64,000 nucleotides of DNA. Source: Strigamia acuminata (taxonomy: Eukaryota; Arthropoda; Chilopoda; Geophilomorpha; Linotaeniidae). The notes below the pieces were generated by a model. That model was given only the letters and a program-made list of their open reading frames with translations, had not been told where the DNA came from and did not search any database. Made by a program: the position numbers and the translations under genes. Shown one piece after another: positions 1-15,300 of this stretch; positions within the stretch are counted from its first letter, which is position 1, and every line of letters starts with the position of its first letter. Location: contig CASHSZ010000029.1 of assembly GCA_949358305.1 (NCBI GenBank), positions 1-64,000 on the forward strand. The letters are read 5' to 3'.

Positions 1-3000
1 AAATTTATTGCTTGGGTGTTGCTAAAACTTACATTGAAGGCTTCTACTAAGGTTTAAACACTATTTCTAAACATTCAGAGACATTGGTCTTGTGGTGTTT
101 GTGCTAAGTCAACTGTGATGAGATCAAAAGTCTATTCTCCCAAATCATCGGTTGGATGTTTCTAAAACTTACATTGGAGCCTTCTACTAAGGTTTAAACA
201 CTATTTCTGAACATTCAGAGACATTGGTCTTGTGGTGTTTGTGCTAAGTCAACTGCGATGTGAAATGAGCTCAAAATTTTTTTTTCAAAATTTAATGCTT
301 GGGTGTTGCTAAAACTTACATTGAAGGCTTCTACTAAGGTTTAAACACTATTTCTGAACATTCAGAGACATTGGTCTTGTGGTGTTTGTGCTAAGTCAAC
401 TGTGATGAGATCAAAAGTCTATTCTCCCAAATCATCGGTTGGATGTTTCTAAAACTTACATTGGAGCTTTCTACTAAGGTTTAAACACTATTTCTGAACA
501 TTCAGAGACATTGGTCTTATGGTGTTTGTGCTAAGTCAACTGTGATGAGATCAAAAGTCTATTCTCCCAAATCATCGGTTGGATGTTTCTAAAACTTACA
601 TTGGAGCCTTCTACTAAGGTTTAAACACTATTTCTGAACATTCAGAGACATTGGTCTTGTGGTGTTTGTGCTAAGTCAACTGTGATGAGATCAAAAGTCT
701 ATTCTCCCAAATCATTGGTTGGATGTTTCTAAAACTTACATTGGAGCCTTCTACTAAGGTTTAAACACTATTTCTGAACATTCAGAGACATTGGTCTTAT
801 GGTGTTTGTGCTAAGTCAACTGTGATGAGATCAAAAGTCTATTCTCCCAAATCATCGGTTGGATGTTTCTAAAACTTACATTGGAGCCTTCTACTAAGGT
901 TTAAACACTATTTCTGAACATTCAGAGACATTGGTCTTGTGGTGTTTGTGCTAAGTCACCTGTGATGAGATCAAAAGTCTATTCTCCCAAATCATTGGTT
1001 GGATGTTTCTAAAACTTACATTGGAGCCTTCTACTAAGGTTTAAACACTATTTCTGAACATTCAGAGACATTGGTCTTGTGGTGTTTGTGCTAAGTCAAC
1101 TGTGATGAGATCAAAAGTCTATTCTCCCAAATCATCGGTTGAATGTTTCTAAAACTTACATTGGAGCCTTCTACTAAGGTTTAAACACTATTTCTGAACA
1201 TTCAGAGACATTGGTCTTGTGGTGTTTGTGCTAAGTCAACTGTGATGAGATCAAAAGTCTATTCTCCCAAATCATCGGTTGGATGTTTCTAAAACTTACA
1301 TTGGAGCCTTCTACTAAGGTTTAAACACTATTTCTGAACATTCAGAGACATTGGTCTTGTGGTGTTTGTGCTAAGTCAACTGTGATGAGATCAAAAGTCT
1401 ATTCTCCCAAATCATTGGTTGGATGTTTCTAAAACTTACATTGGAGCCTTCTACTAAGGTTTAAACACTATTTCTGAACATTCAGAGACATTGGTCTTGT
1501 GGTGTTTGTGCTAAGTCAACTGTGATGAGATCAAAAGTCTATTCTCCCAAATCATCGGTTGAATGTTTCTAAAACTTACATTGGAGCCTTCTACTAAGGT
1601 TTAAACACTATTTCTGAACATTCAGAGACATTGGTCTTGTGGTGTTTGTGCTAAGTCAACTGCGATGTGAAATAAGCTCAAAATTTTTTTTTCAAAATTT
1701 ATTGCTTGGGTGTTGCTAAAACTTACATTGAAGGCTTCTACTAAGGTTTAAACACTATTTCTAAACATTCAGAGACATTGGTCTTGTGGTGTTTGTGCTA
1801 AGTCAACTGTGATGAGATCAAAAGTCTATTCTCCCAAATCATCGGTTGGATGTTTCTAAAACTTACATTGGAGCCTTCTACTAAGGTTTAAACACTATTT
1901 CTGAACATTCAGAGACATTGGACTTGTGGTGTTTGTGCTAAGTCAACTGCGATGTGAAATGAGCTCAAAATTTTTTTTTCAAAATTTATTGCTTGGGTGT
2001 TGCTAAAACTTATATTGAAGGCTTCTACTAAGGTTTAAACACTATTTCTGAACATTCAGAGACATTGGTCTTGTGGTGTTTGTGCTAAGTCAACTGCGAT
2101 GTGAAATGAGCTCAAAATTTTTTTTCAAAATTTAATGCTTGGGTGTTGCTAAAACTTATATTGAAGGCTTCTACTAAGGTTTAAACACTATTTCTGAACA
2201 TTCAGAGACATTGGACTTGTGGTGTTTGTGCTAAGTAACTGTGATGAGATCAAAAGTCTATTCTCCCAAATCATTGCTTGGATGTTGCTAAAACTTACAT
2301 TGAAGGCTTCTACTAAGGTTTAAACACTATTTCTGAACATTCAGAGACATTGGTCTTGTGGTGTTTGTGCTAAGTCAACTGCGATGTGAAATAAGCTCAA
2401 AATTTTTTTTTCAAAATTTATTGCTTGGGTGTTGCTAAAACTTACATTGAAGGCTTCTACTAAGGTTTAAACACTATTTCTGAACATTCAGAGACATTGG
2501 TCTTGTGGTGTTTGTGCTAAGTCAACTGTGATGAGATCAAAAGTCTATTCTCCCAAATCATCGGTTGGATGTTTCTAAAACTTACATTGGAGCTTTCTAC
2601 TAAGGTTTAAACACTATTTCTGAACATTCAGAGACATTGGTCTTGTGGTGTTTGTGCTAAGTCAACTGTGATGAGATCAAAAGTCTATTCTCCCAAATCA
2701 TCGGTTGGATGTTTCTAAAACTTACATTGGAGCCTTCTACTAAGGTTTAAACACTATTTCTGAACATTCAGAGACATTGGACTTGTGGTGTTTGTGCTAA
2801 GTCAACTGCGATGTGAAATGAGCTCAAAATTTTTTTTTCAAAATTTATTGCTTGGGTGTTGCTAAAACTTATATTGAAGGCTTCTACTAAGGTTTAAACA
2901 CTATTTCTGAACATTCAGAGACATTGGTCTTGTGGTGTTTGTGCTAAGTCAACTGCGATGTGAAATGAGCTCAAAATTTTTTTTTCAAAATTTAATGCTT

Positions 3001-6000
3001 GGGTGTTGCTAAAACTTATATTGAAGGCTTCTACTAAGGTTTAAACACTATTTCTGAACATTCAGAGACATTGGACTTGTGGTGTTTGTGCTAAGTAACT
3101 GTGATGAGATCAAAAGTCTATTCTCCCAAATCATTGCTTGGATGTTGCTAAAACTTACATTGAAGGCTTCTACTAAGGTTTAAACACTATTTCTGAACAT
3201 TCAGAGACATTGGTCTTGTGGTGTTTGTGCTAAGTCAACTGCGATGTGAAATAAGCTCAAAATTTTTTTTTCAAAATTTATTGCTTGGGTGTTGCTAAAA
3301 CTTACATTGAAGGCTTCTACTAAGGTTTAAACACTATTTCTAAACATTCAGAGACATTGGTCTTGTGGTGTTTGTGCTAAGTCAACTGTGATGAGATCAA
3401 AAGTCTATTCTCCCAAATCATCGGTTGGATGTTTCTAAAACTTACATTGGAGCCTTCTACTAAGGTTTAAACACTATTTCTGAACATTTAGAGACATTGG
3501 TCTTGTGGTGTTTGTGCTAAGTCAACTGTGATGAGATCAAAAGTCTATTCTCCCAAATCATCGGTTGGATGTTTCTAAAACTTACATTGGAGCCTTCTAC
3601 TAAGGTTTAAACACTATTTCTGAACATTCAGAGACATTGGACTTGTGGTGTTTGTGCTAAGTCAACTGCGATGTGAAATGAGCTCAAAATTTTTTTTTCA
3701 AAATTTATTGCTTGGGTGTTGCTAAAACTTATATTGAAGGCTTCTACTAAGGTTTAAACACTATTTCTGAACATTCAGAGACATTGGTCTTGTGGTGTTT
3801 GTGCTAAGTCAACTGCGATGTGAAATGAGCTCAAAATTTTTTTTTCAAAATTTAATGCTTGGGTGTTGCTAAAACTTATATTGAAGGCTTCTACTAAGGT
3901 TTAAACACTATTTCTGAACATTCAGAGACATTGGACTTGTGGTGTTTGTGCTAAGTAACTGTGATGAGATCAAAAGTCTATTCTCCCAAATCATTGCTTG
4001 GATGTTGCTAAAACTTACATTGAAGGCTTCTACTAAGGTTTAAACACTATTTCTGAACATTCAGAGACATTGGTCTTGTGGTGTTTGTGCTAAGTCAACT
4101 GCGATGTGAAATAAGCTCAAAATTTTTTTTTCAAAATTTATTGCTTGGGTGTTGCTAAAACTTACATTGAAGGCTTCTACTAAGGTTTAAACACTATTTC
4201 TAAACATTCAGAGACATTGGTCTTGTGGTGTTTGTGCTAAGTCAACTGTGATGAGATCAAAAGTCTATTCTCCCAAATCATCGGTTGGATGTTTCTAAAA
4301 CTTACATTGGAGCCTTCTACTAAGGTTTAAACACTATTTCTGAACATTTAGAGACATTGGTCTTGTGGTGTTTGTGCTAAGTCAACTGTGATGAGATCAA
4401 AAGTCTATTCTCCCAAATCATCGGTTGAATGTTTTTAAAACTTACATTGGAGCCTTCTACTAAGGTTTAAACACTATTTCTGAACATTCAGAGACATTGG
4501 TCTTGTGGTGTTTGTGCTAAGTCAACTGTGATGAGATCAAAAGTCTATTCTCCCAAATCATCGGTTGGATGTTTCTAAAACTTACATTGGAGCCTTCTAC
4601 TAAGGTTTAAACACTATTTCTGAACATTTAGAGACATTGGTCTTGTGGTGTTTGTGCTAAGTCAACTGTGATGAGATCAAAAGTCTATTCTCCCAAATCA
4701 TCGGTTGGATGTTTCTAAAACTTACATTGGAGCCTTCTACTAAGGTTTAAACACTATTTCTGAACATTCAGAGACATTGGACTTGTGGTGTTTGTGCTAA
4801 GTCAACTGCGATGTGAAATGAGCTCAAAATTTTTTTTTCAAAATTTATTGCTTGGGTGTTGCTAAAACTTATATTGAAGGCTTCTACTAAGGTTTAAACA
4901 CTATTTCTGAACATTCAGAGACATTGGTCTTGTGGTGTTTGTGCTAAGTCAACTGCGATGTGAAATGAGCTCAAAATTTTTTTTTCAAAATTTAATGCTT
5001 GGGTGTTGCTAAAACTTATATTGAAGGCTTCTACTAAGGTTTAAACACTATTTCTGAACATTCAGAGACATTGGACTTGTGGTGTTTGTGCTAAGTAACT
5101 GTGATGAGATCAAAAGTCTATTCTCCCAAATCATTGCTTGGATGTTGCTAAAACTTACATTGAAGGCTTCTACTAAGGTTTAAACACTATTTCTGAACAT
5201 TCAGAGACATTGGTCTTGTGGTGTTTGTGCTAAGTCAACTGCGATGTGAAATAAGCTCAAAATTTTTTTTTCAAAATTTATTGCTTGGGTGTTGCTAAAA
5301 CTTACATTGAAGGCTTCTACTAAGGTTTAAACACTATTTCTAAACATTCAGAGACATTGGTCTTGTGGTGTTTGTGCTAAGTCAACTGTGATGAGATCAA
5401 AAGTCTATTCTCCCAAATCATCGGTTGGATGTTTCTAAAACTTACATTGGAGCCTTCTACTAAGGTTTAAACACTATTTCTGAACATTTAGAGACATTGG
5501 TCTTGTGGTGTTTGTGCTAAGTCAACTGTGATGAGATCAAAAGTCTATTCTCCCAAATCATCGGTTGAATGTTTTTAAAACTTACATTGGAGCCTTCTAC
5601 TAAGGTTTAAACACTATTTCTGAACATTCAGAGACATTGGTCTTGTGGTGTTTGTGCTAAGTCAACTGTGATGAGATCAAAAGTCTATTCTCCCAAATCA
5701 TCGGTTGGATGTTTCTAAAACTTACATTGGAGCCTTCTACTAAGGTTTAAACACTATTTCTGAACATTCAGAGACATTGGTCTTGTGGTGTTTGTGCTAA
5801 GTCAACTGTGATGAGATCAAAAGTCTATTCTCCCAAATCATCGGTTGGATGTTTCTAAAACTTACATTGGAGCCTTCTACTAAGGTTTAAACACTATTTC
5901 TGAACATTTAGAGACATTGGTCTTGTGGTGTTTGTGCTAAGTCAACTGCGATGTGAAATAAGCTCAAAATTTTTTTTTCAAAATTTATTGCTTGGGTGTT

Positions 6001-8620
6001 GCTAAAACTTACATTGAAGGCTTCTACTAAGGTTTAAACACTATTTCTAAACATTCAGAGACATTGGTCTTGTGGTGTTTGTGCTAAGTCAACTGTGATG
6101 AGATCAAAAGTCTATTCTCCCAAATCATCGGTTGGATGTTTCTAAAACTTACATTGGAGCCTTCTACTAAGGTTTAAACACTATTTCTGAACATTCAGAG
6201 ACATTGGTCTTGTGGTGTTTGTGCTAAGTCAACTGCGATGTGAAATGAGCTCAAAATTTTTTTTTCAAAATTTAATGCTTGGGTGTTGCTAAAACTTACA
6301 TTGAAGGCTTCTACTAAGGTTTAAACACTATTTCTGAACATTCAGAGACATTGGTCTTGTGGTGTTTGTGCTAAGTCAACTGTGATGAGATCAAAAGTCT
6401 ATTCTCCCAAATCATCGGTTGGATGTTTCTAAAACTTACATTGGAGCTTTCTACTAAGGTTTAAACACTATTTCTGAACATTCAGAGACATTGGTCTTAT
6501 GGTGTTTGTGCTAAGTCAACTGTGATGAGATCAAAAGTCTATTCTCCCAAATCATCGGTTGGATGTTTCTAAAACTTACATTGGAGCCTTCTACTAAGGT
6601 TTAAACACTATTTCTGAACATTCAGAGACATTGGTCTTGTGGTGTTTGTGCTAAGTCAACTGTGATGAGATCAAAAGTCTATTCTCCCAAATCATTGGTT
6701 GGATGTTTCTAAAACTTACATTGGAGCCTTCTACTAAGGTTTAAACACTATTTCTGAACATTCAGAGACATTGGTCTTATGGTGTTTGTGCTAAGTCAAC
6801 TGTGATGAGATCAAAAGTCTATTCTCCCAAATCATCGGTTGGATGTTTCTAAAACTTACATTGGAGCCTTCTACTAAGGTTTAAACACTATTTCTGAACA
6901 TTCAGAGACATTGGTCTTGTGGTGTTTGTGCTAAGTCACCTGTGATGAGATCAAAAGTCTATTCTCCCAAATCATTGGTTGGATGTTTCTAAAACTTACA
7001 TTGGAGCCTTCTACTAAGGTTTAAACACTATTTCTGAACATTCAGAGACATTGGTCTTGTGGTGTTTGTGCTAAGTCAACTGTGATGAGATCAAAAGTCT
7101 ATTCTCCCAAATCATCGGTTGAATGTTTCTAAAACTTACATTGGAGCCTTCTACTAAGGTTTAAACACTATTTCTGAACATTCAGAGACATTGGTCTTGT
7201 GGTGTTTGTGCTAAGTCAACTGTGATGAGATCAAAAGTCTATTCTCCCAAATCATCGGTTGGATGTTTCTAAAACTTACATTGGAGCCTTCTACTAAGGT
7301 TTAAACACTATTTCTGAACATTCAGAGACATTGGTCTTGTGGTGTTTGTGCTAAGTCAACTGTGATGAGATCAAAAGTCTATTCTCCCAAATCATTGGTT
7401 GGATGTTTCTAAAACTTACATTGGAGCCTTCTACTAAGGTTTAAACACTATTTCTGAACATTCAGAGACATTGGTCTTGTGGTGTTTGTGCTAAGTCAAC
7501 TGTGATGAGATCAAAAGTCTATTCTCCCAAATCATCGGTTGAATGTTTCTAAAACTTACATTGGAGCCTTCTACTAAGGTTTAAACACTATTTCTGAACA
7601 TTCAGAGACATTGGTCTTGTGGTGTTTGTGCTAAGTCAACTGCGATGTGAAATAAGCTCAAAATTTTTTTTTCAAAATTTATTGCTTGGGTGTTGCTAAA
7701 ACTTACATTGAAGGCTTCTACTAAGGTTTAAACACTATTTCTAAACATTCAGAGACATTGGTCTTGTGGTGTTTGTGCTAAGTCAACTGTGATGAGATCA
7801 AAAGTCTATTCTCCCAAATCATCGGTTGGATGTTTCTAAAACTTACATTGGAGCCTTCTACTAAGGTTTAAACACTATTTCTGAACATTCAGAGACATTG
7901 GACTTGTGGTGTTTGTGCTAAGTCAACTGCGATGTGAAATGAGCTCAAAATTTTTTTTTCAAAATTTATTGCTTGGGTGTTGCTAAAACTTATATTGAAG
8001 GCTTCTACTAAGGTTTAAACACTATTTCTGAACATTCAGAGACATTGGTCTTGTGGTGTTTGTGCTAAGTCAACTGCGATGTGAAATGAGCTCAAAATTT
8101 TTTTTTCAAAATTTAATGCTTGGGTGTTGCTAAAACTTATATTGAAGGCTTCTACTAAGGTTTAAACACTATTTCTGAACATTCAGAGACATTGGACTTG
8201 TGGTGTTTGTGCTAAGTAACTGTGATGAGATCAAAAGTCTATTCTCCCAAATCATTGCTTGGATGTTGCTAAAACTTACATTGAAGGCTTCTACTAAGGT
8301 TTAAACACTATTTCTGAACATTCAGAGACATTGGTCTTGTGGTGTTTGTGCTAAGTCAACTGCGATGTGAAATAAGCTCAAAATTTTTTTTTCAAAATTT
8401 ATTGCTTGGGTGTTGCTAAAACTTACATTGAAGGCTTCTACTAAGGTTTAAACACTATTTCTGAACATTCAGAGACATTGGTCTTGTGGTGTTTGTGCTA
8501 AGTCAACTGTGATGAGATCAAAAGTCTATTCTCCCAAATCATCGGTTGGATGTTTCTAAAACTTACATTGGAGCTTTCTACTAAGGTTTAAACACTATTT
8601 CTGAACATTCAGAGACATTG
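1..8620 (+). repeat. Higher-order satellite duplication, offset 5,980 bp
   Basis: Diagnostic variants in 1-2640 recur in the same order 5,980 bp downstream (about 5980-8620). Examples are GTCTTAT at 511 and 6491, CTAAGTCACC at 951 and 6931, and GACTTGTGG at 1921 and 7901. One base of poly-T length differs near 2110/8090, and the copies diverge after about 2640/8620 (GTCTTGTGG against GTCTTATGG). The long block, rather than the single unit, was therefore the unit of amplification here. Confidence 0.85.
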
Positions 8621-9356
8621 GTCTTATGGTGTTTGTGCTAAGTCAACTGTGATGAGATCAAAAGTCTATTCTCCCAAATCATCGGTTGGATGTTTCTAAA
8701 ACTTACATTGGAGCCTTCTACTAAGGTTTAAACACTATTTCTGAACATTCAGAGACATTGGTCTTGTGGTGTTTGTGCTAAGTCAACTGTGATGAGATCA
8801 AAAGTCTATTCTCCCAAATCATTGGTTGGATGTTTCTAAAACTTACATTGGAGCCTTCTACTAAGGTTTAAACACTATTTCTGAACATTCAGAGACATTG
8901 GTCTTGTGGTGTTTGTGCTAAGTCAACTGTGATGAGATCAAAAGTCTATTCTCCCAAATCATCGGTTGAATGTTTCTAAAACTTACATTGGAGCCTTCTA
9001 CTAAGGTTTAAACACTATTTCTGAACATTCAGAGACATTGGTCTTGTGGTGTTTGTGCTAAGTCAACTGTGATGAGATCAAAAGTCTATTCTCCCAAATC
9101 ATCGGTTGGATGTTTCTAAAACTTACATTGGAGCCTTCTACTAAGGTTTAAACACTATTTCTGAACATTCAGAGACATTGGTCTTGTGGTGTTTGTGCTA
9201 AGTCAACTGTGATGAGATCAAAAGTCTATTCTCCCAAATCATTGGTTGGATGTTTCTAAAACTTACATTGGAGCCTTCTACTAAGGTTTAAACACTATTT
9301 CTGAACATTCAGAGACATTGGTCTTGTGGTGTTTGTGCTAAGTCAACTGTGATGAG

Positions 9357-12300
9357 ATCAAAAATCTATTCTCCCAAATCATCGGTTGAATGTTTCTAAA
9401 ACTTACATTGGAGCCTTCTACTAAGGTTTAAACACTATTTCTGAACATTCAGAGACATTGGTCTTGTGGTGTTTGTGCTAAGTCAACTGCGATGTGAAAT
9501 AAGCTCAAAATTTTTTTTTCAAAATTTATTGCTTGGGTGTTGCTAAAACTTACATTGAAGGCTTCTACTAAGGTTTAAACACTATTTCTAAACATTCAGA
9601 GACATTGGTCTTGTGGTGTTTGTGCTAAGTCAACTGTGATGAGATCAAAAGTCTATTCTCCCAAATCATCGGTTGGATGTTTCTAAAACTTACATTGGAG
9701 CCTTCTACTAAGGTTTAAACACTATTTCTGAACATTCAGAGACATTGGACTTGTGGTGTTTGTGCTAAGTCAACTGCGATGTGAAATGAGCTCAAAATTT
9801 TTTTTTCAAAATTTATTGCTTGGGTGTTGCTAAAACTTATATTGAAGGCTTCTACTAAGGTTTAAACACTATTTCTGAACATTCAGAGACATTGGTCTTG
9901 TGGTGTTTGTGCTAAGTCAACTGCGATGTGAAATGAGCTCAAAATTTTTTTTTCAAAATTTAATGCTTGGGTGTTGCTAAAACTTACATTGAAGGCTTCT
10001 ACTAAGGTTTAAACACTATTTCTGAACATTCAGAGACATTGGTCTTGTGGTGTTTGTGCTAAGTCAACTGTGATGAGATCAAAAGTCTATTCTCCCAAAT
10101 CATCGGTTGGATGTTTCTAAAACTTACATTGGAGCCTTCTACTAAGGTTTAAACACTATTTCTGAACATTTAGAGACATTGGTCTTGTGGTGTTTGTGCT
10201 AAGTCAACTGCGATGTGAAATAAGCTCAAAATTTTTTTTTCAAAATTTATTGCTTGGGTGTTGCTAAAACTTACATTGAAGGCTTCTACTAAGGTTTAAA
10301 CACTATTTCTAAACATTCAGAGACATTGGTCTTGTGGTGTTTGTGCTAAGTCAACTGCGATGTGAAATGAGCTCAAAATTTTTTTTTCAAAATTTATTGC
10401 TTGGGTGTTGCTAAAACTTACATTGAAGGCTTCTACTAAGGTTTAAACACTATTTCTAAACATTCAGAGACATTGGTCTTGTGGTGTTTGTGCTAAGTCA
10501 ACTGCGATGTGAAATGAGCTCAAAATTTTTTTTTCAAAATTTATTGCTTGGGTGTTGCTAAAACTTACATTGAAGGCTTCTACTAAGGTTTAAACACTAT
10601 TTCTAAACATTCAGAGACATTGGTCTTGTGGTGTTTGTGCTAAGTCAACTGTGATGAGATCAAAAGTCTATTCTCCCAAATCATCGGTTGGATGTTTCTA
10701 AAACTTACATTGGAGCCTTCTACTAAGGTTTAAACACTATTTCTGAACATTCAGAGACATTGGTCTTGTGGTGTTTGTGCTAAGTCAACTGTGATGAGAT
10801 CAAAAGTCTATTCTCCCAAATCATCGGTTGGATGTTTCTAAAACTTACATTGGAGCCTTCTACTAAGGTTTAAACACTATTTCTGAACATTTAGAGACAT
10901 TGGTCTTGTGGTGTTTGTGCTAAGTCAACTGCGATGTGAAATAAGCTCAAAATTTTTTTTTCAAAATTTATTGCTTGGGTGTTGCTAAAACTTACATTGA
11001 AGGCTTCTACTAAGGTTTAAACACTATTTCTAAACATTCAGAGACATTGGTCTTGTGGTGTTTGTGCTAAGTCAACTGTGATGAGATCAAAAGTCTATTC
11101 TCCCAAATCATCGGTTGGATGTTTCTAAAACTTACATTGGAGCCTTCTACTAAGGTTTAAACACTATTTCTGAACATTCAGAGACATTGGTCTTATGGTG
11201 TTTGTGCTAAGTCAACTGTGATGAGATCAAAAGTCTATTCTCCCAAATCATTGGTTGGATGTTTCTAAAACTTACATTGGAGCCTTCTACTAAGGTTTAA
11301 ACACTATTTCTGAACATTCAGAGACATTGGTCTTGTGGTGTTTGTGCTAAGTCAACTGTGATGAGATCAAAAGTCTATTCTCCCAAATCATCGGTTGGAT
11401 GTTTCTAAAACTTACATTGGAGCCTTCTACTAAGGTTTAAACACTATTTCTGAACATTTAGAGACATTGGTCTTGTGGTGTTTGTGCTAAGTCAACTGCA
11501 ATGTGAAATAAGCTCAAAATTTTTTTTTCAAAATTTATTGCTTGGGTGTTGCTAAAACTTACATTGAAGGCTTCTACTAAGGTTTAAACACTATTTCTGA
11601 ACATTCAGAGACATTGGTCTTGTGGTGTTTGTGCTAAGTCAACTGCGATGTGAAATGAGCTCAAAATTTTTTTTTCAAAATTTATTGCTTGGGTGTTGCT
11701 AAAACTTACATTGAAGGCTTCTACTAAGGTTTAAACACTATTTCTGAACATTTAGAGACATTGGTCTTGTGGTGTTTGTGCTAAGTCAACTGTGATGAGA
11801 TCAAAAGTCTATTCTCCCAAATCATCGGTTGAATGTTTTTAAAACTTACATTGGAGCCTTCTACTAAGGTTTAAACACTATTTCTGAACATTCAGAGACA
11901 TTGGTCTTGTGGTGTTTGTGCTAAGTCAACTGTGATGAGATCAAAAGTCTATTCTCCCAAATCATCGGTTGGATGTTTCTAAAACTTACATTGGAGCCTT
12001 CTACTAAGGTTTAAACACTATTTCTGAACATTTAGAGACATTGGTCTTGTGGTGTTTGTGCTAAGTCAACTGCGATGTGAAATAAGCTCAAAATTTTTTT
12101 TTCAAAATTTATTGCTTGGGTGTTGCTAAAACTTACATTGAAGGCTTCTACTAAGGTTTAAACACTATTTCTAAACATTCAGAGACATTGGTTTTGTGGT
12201 GTTTGTGCTAAGTCAACTGTGATGAGATCAAAAGTCTATTCTCCCAAATCATCGGTTGGATGTTTCTAAAACTTACATTGGAGCCTTCTACTAAGGTTTA

Positions 12301-15300
12301 AACACTATTTCTGAACATTTAGAGACATTGGTCTTGTGGTGTTTGTGCTAAGTCAACTGCGATGTGAAATAAGCTCAAAATTTTTTTTTCAAAATTTATT
12401 GCTTGGGTGTTGCTAAAACTTACATTGAAGGCTTCTACTAAGGTTTAAACACTATTTCTAAACATTCAGAGACATTGGTCTTGTGGTGTTTGTGCTAAGT
12501 CAACTGTGATGAGATCAAAAGTCTATTCTTCCAAATCATCGGTTGGATGTTTCTAAAACTTACATTGGAGCCTTCTACTAAGGTTTAAACACTATTTCTG
12601 AACATTCAGAGACATTGGTCTTGTGGTGTTTGTGCTAAGTCAACTGTGATGAGATCAAAAGTCTATTCTCCCAAATCATCGGTTGGATGTTTCTAAAACT
12701 TACATTGGAGCCTTCTACTAAGGTTTAAACACTATTTCTGAACATTTAGAGACATTGATCTTGTGGTGTTTGTGCTAAGTCAACTGCGATGTGAAATAAG
12801 CTCAAAATTTTTTTTTCAAAATTTATTGCTTGGGTGTTGCTAAAACTTACATTGAAGGCTTCTACTAAGGTTTAAACACTATTTCTAAACATTCAGAGAC
12901 ATTGGTCTTGTGGTGTTTGTGCTAAGTCAACTGTGATGAGATCAAAAGTCTATTCTCCCAAATCATCGGTTGGATGTTTCTAAAACTTACATTGGAGCCT
13001 TCTACTAAGGTTTAAACACTATTTCTGAACATTTAGAGACATTGGTCTTGTGGTGTTTGTGCTAAGTCAACTGTGATGAGATCAAAAGTCTATTCTCCCA
13101 AATCATCGGTTGAATGTTTCTAAAACTTACATTGGAGCCTTCTACTAAGGTTTAAACACTTTTTCTGAACATTCAGAGACATTGGTCTTGTGGTGTTTGT
13201 GCTAAGTCAACTGTGATGAGATCAAAAGTCTATTCTCCCAAATCATCGGTTGGATGTTTCTAAAACTTACATTGGAGCCTTCTACTAAGGTTTAAACACT
13301 ATTTCTGAACATTCAGAGACATTGGTCTTGTGGTGTTTGTGCTAAGTCAACTGTGATGAGATCAAAAGTCTATTCTCCCAAATCATCGGTTGGATGTTTC
13401 TAAAACTTACATTGGAGCTTTCTACTAAGGTTTAAACACTATTTCTGAACATTCAGAGACATTGGTCTTATGGTGTTTGTGCTAAGTCAACTGTGATGAG
13501 ATCAAAAGTCTATTCTCCCAAATCATCGGTTGGATGTTTCTAAAACTTACATTGGAGCCTTCTACTAAGGTTTAAACACTATTTCTGAACATTCAGAGAC
13601 ATTGGTCTTGTGGTGTTTGTGCTAAGTCAACTGTGATGAGATCAAAAGTCTATTCTCCCAAATCATTGGTTGGATGTTTCTAAAACTTACATTGGAGCCT
13701 TCTACTAAGGTTTAAACACTATTTCTGAACATTCAGAGACATTGGTCTTGTGGTGTTTGTGCTAAGTCAACTGTGATGAGATCAAAAATCTATTCTCCCA
13801 AATCATCGGTTGAATGTTTCTAAAACTTACATTGGAGCCTTCTACTAAGGTTTAAACACTATTTCTGAACATTCAGAGACATTGGTCTTGTGGTGTTTGT
13901 GCTAAGTCAACTGCGATGTGAAATAAGCTCAAAATTTTTTTTTCAAAATTTATTGCTTGGGTGTTGCTAAAACTTACATTGAAGGCTTCTACTAAGGTTT
14001 AAACACTATTTCTAAACATTCAGAGACATTGGTCTTGTGGTGTTTGTGCTAAGTCAACTGTGATGAGATCAAAAGTCTATTCTCCCAAATCATCGGTTGG
14101 ATGTTTCTAAAACTTACATTGGAGCCTTCTACTAAGGTTTAAACACTATTTCTGAACATTCAGAGACATTGGACTTGTGGTGTTTGTGCTAAGTCAACTG
14201 CGATGTGAAATGAGCTCAAAATTTTTTTTTCAAAATTTATTGCTTGGGTGTTGCTAAAACTTATATTGAAGGCTTCTACTAAGGTTTAAACACTATTTCT
14301 GAACATTCAGAGACATTGGTCTTGTGGTGTTTGTGCTAAGTCAACTGCGATGTGAAATGAGCTCAAAATTTTTTTTTCAAAATTTAATGCTTGGGTGTTG
14401 CTAAAACTTACATTGAAGGCTTCTACTAAGGTTTAAACACTATTTCTGAACATTCAGAGACATTGGTCTTGTGGTGTTTGTGCTAAGTCAACTGTGATGA
14501 GATCAAAAGTCTATTCTCCCAAATCATCGGTTGGATGTTTCTAAAACTTACATTGGAGCCTTCTACTAAGGTTTAAACACTATTTCTGAACATTTAGAGA
14601 CATTGGTCTTGTGGTGTTTGTGCTAAGTCAACTGCGATGTGAAATAAACTCAAAATTTTTTTTTCAAAATTTATTGCTTGGGTGTTGCTAAAACTTACAT
14701 TGAAGGCTTCTACTAAGGTTTAAACACTATTTCTAAACATTCAGAGACATTGGTCTTGTGGTGTTTGTGCTAAGTCAACTGCGATGTGAAATGAGCTCAA
14801 AATTTTTTTTTCAAAATTTATTGCTTGGGTGTTGCTAAAACTTACATTGAAGGCTTCTACTAAGGTTTAAACACTATTTCTAAACATTCAGAGACATTGG
14901 TCTTGTGGTGTTTGTGCTAAGTCAACTGCGATGTGAAATGAGCTCAAAATTTTTTTTTCAAAATTTATTGCTTGGGTGTTGCTAAAACTTACATTGAAGG
15001 CTTCTACTAAGGTTTAAACACTATTTCTAAACATTCAGAGACATTGGTCTTGTGGTGTTTGTGCTAAGTCAACTGTGATGAGATCAAAAGTCTATTCTCC
15101 CAAATCATCGGTTGGATGTTTCTAAAACTTACATTGGAGCCTTCTACTAAGGTTTAAACACTATTTCTGAACATTCAGAGACATTGGTCTTGTGGTGTTT
15201 GTGCTAAGTCAACTGTGATGAGATCAAAAGTCTATTCTCCCAAATCATCGGTTGGATGTTTCTAAAACTTACATTGGAGCCTTCTACTAAGGTTTAAACA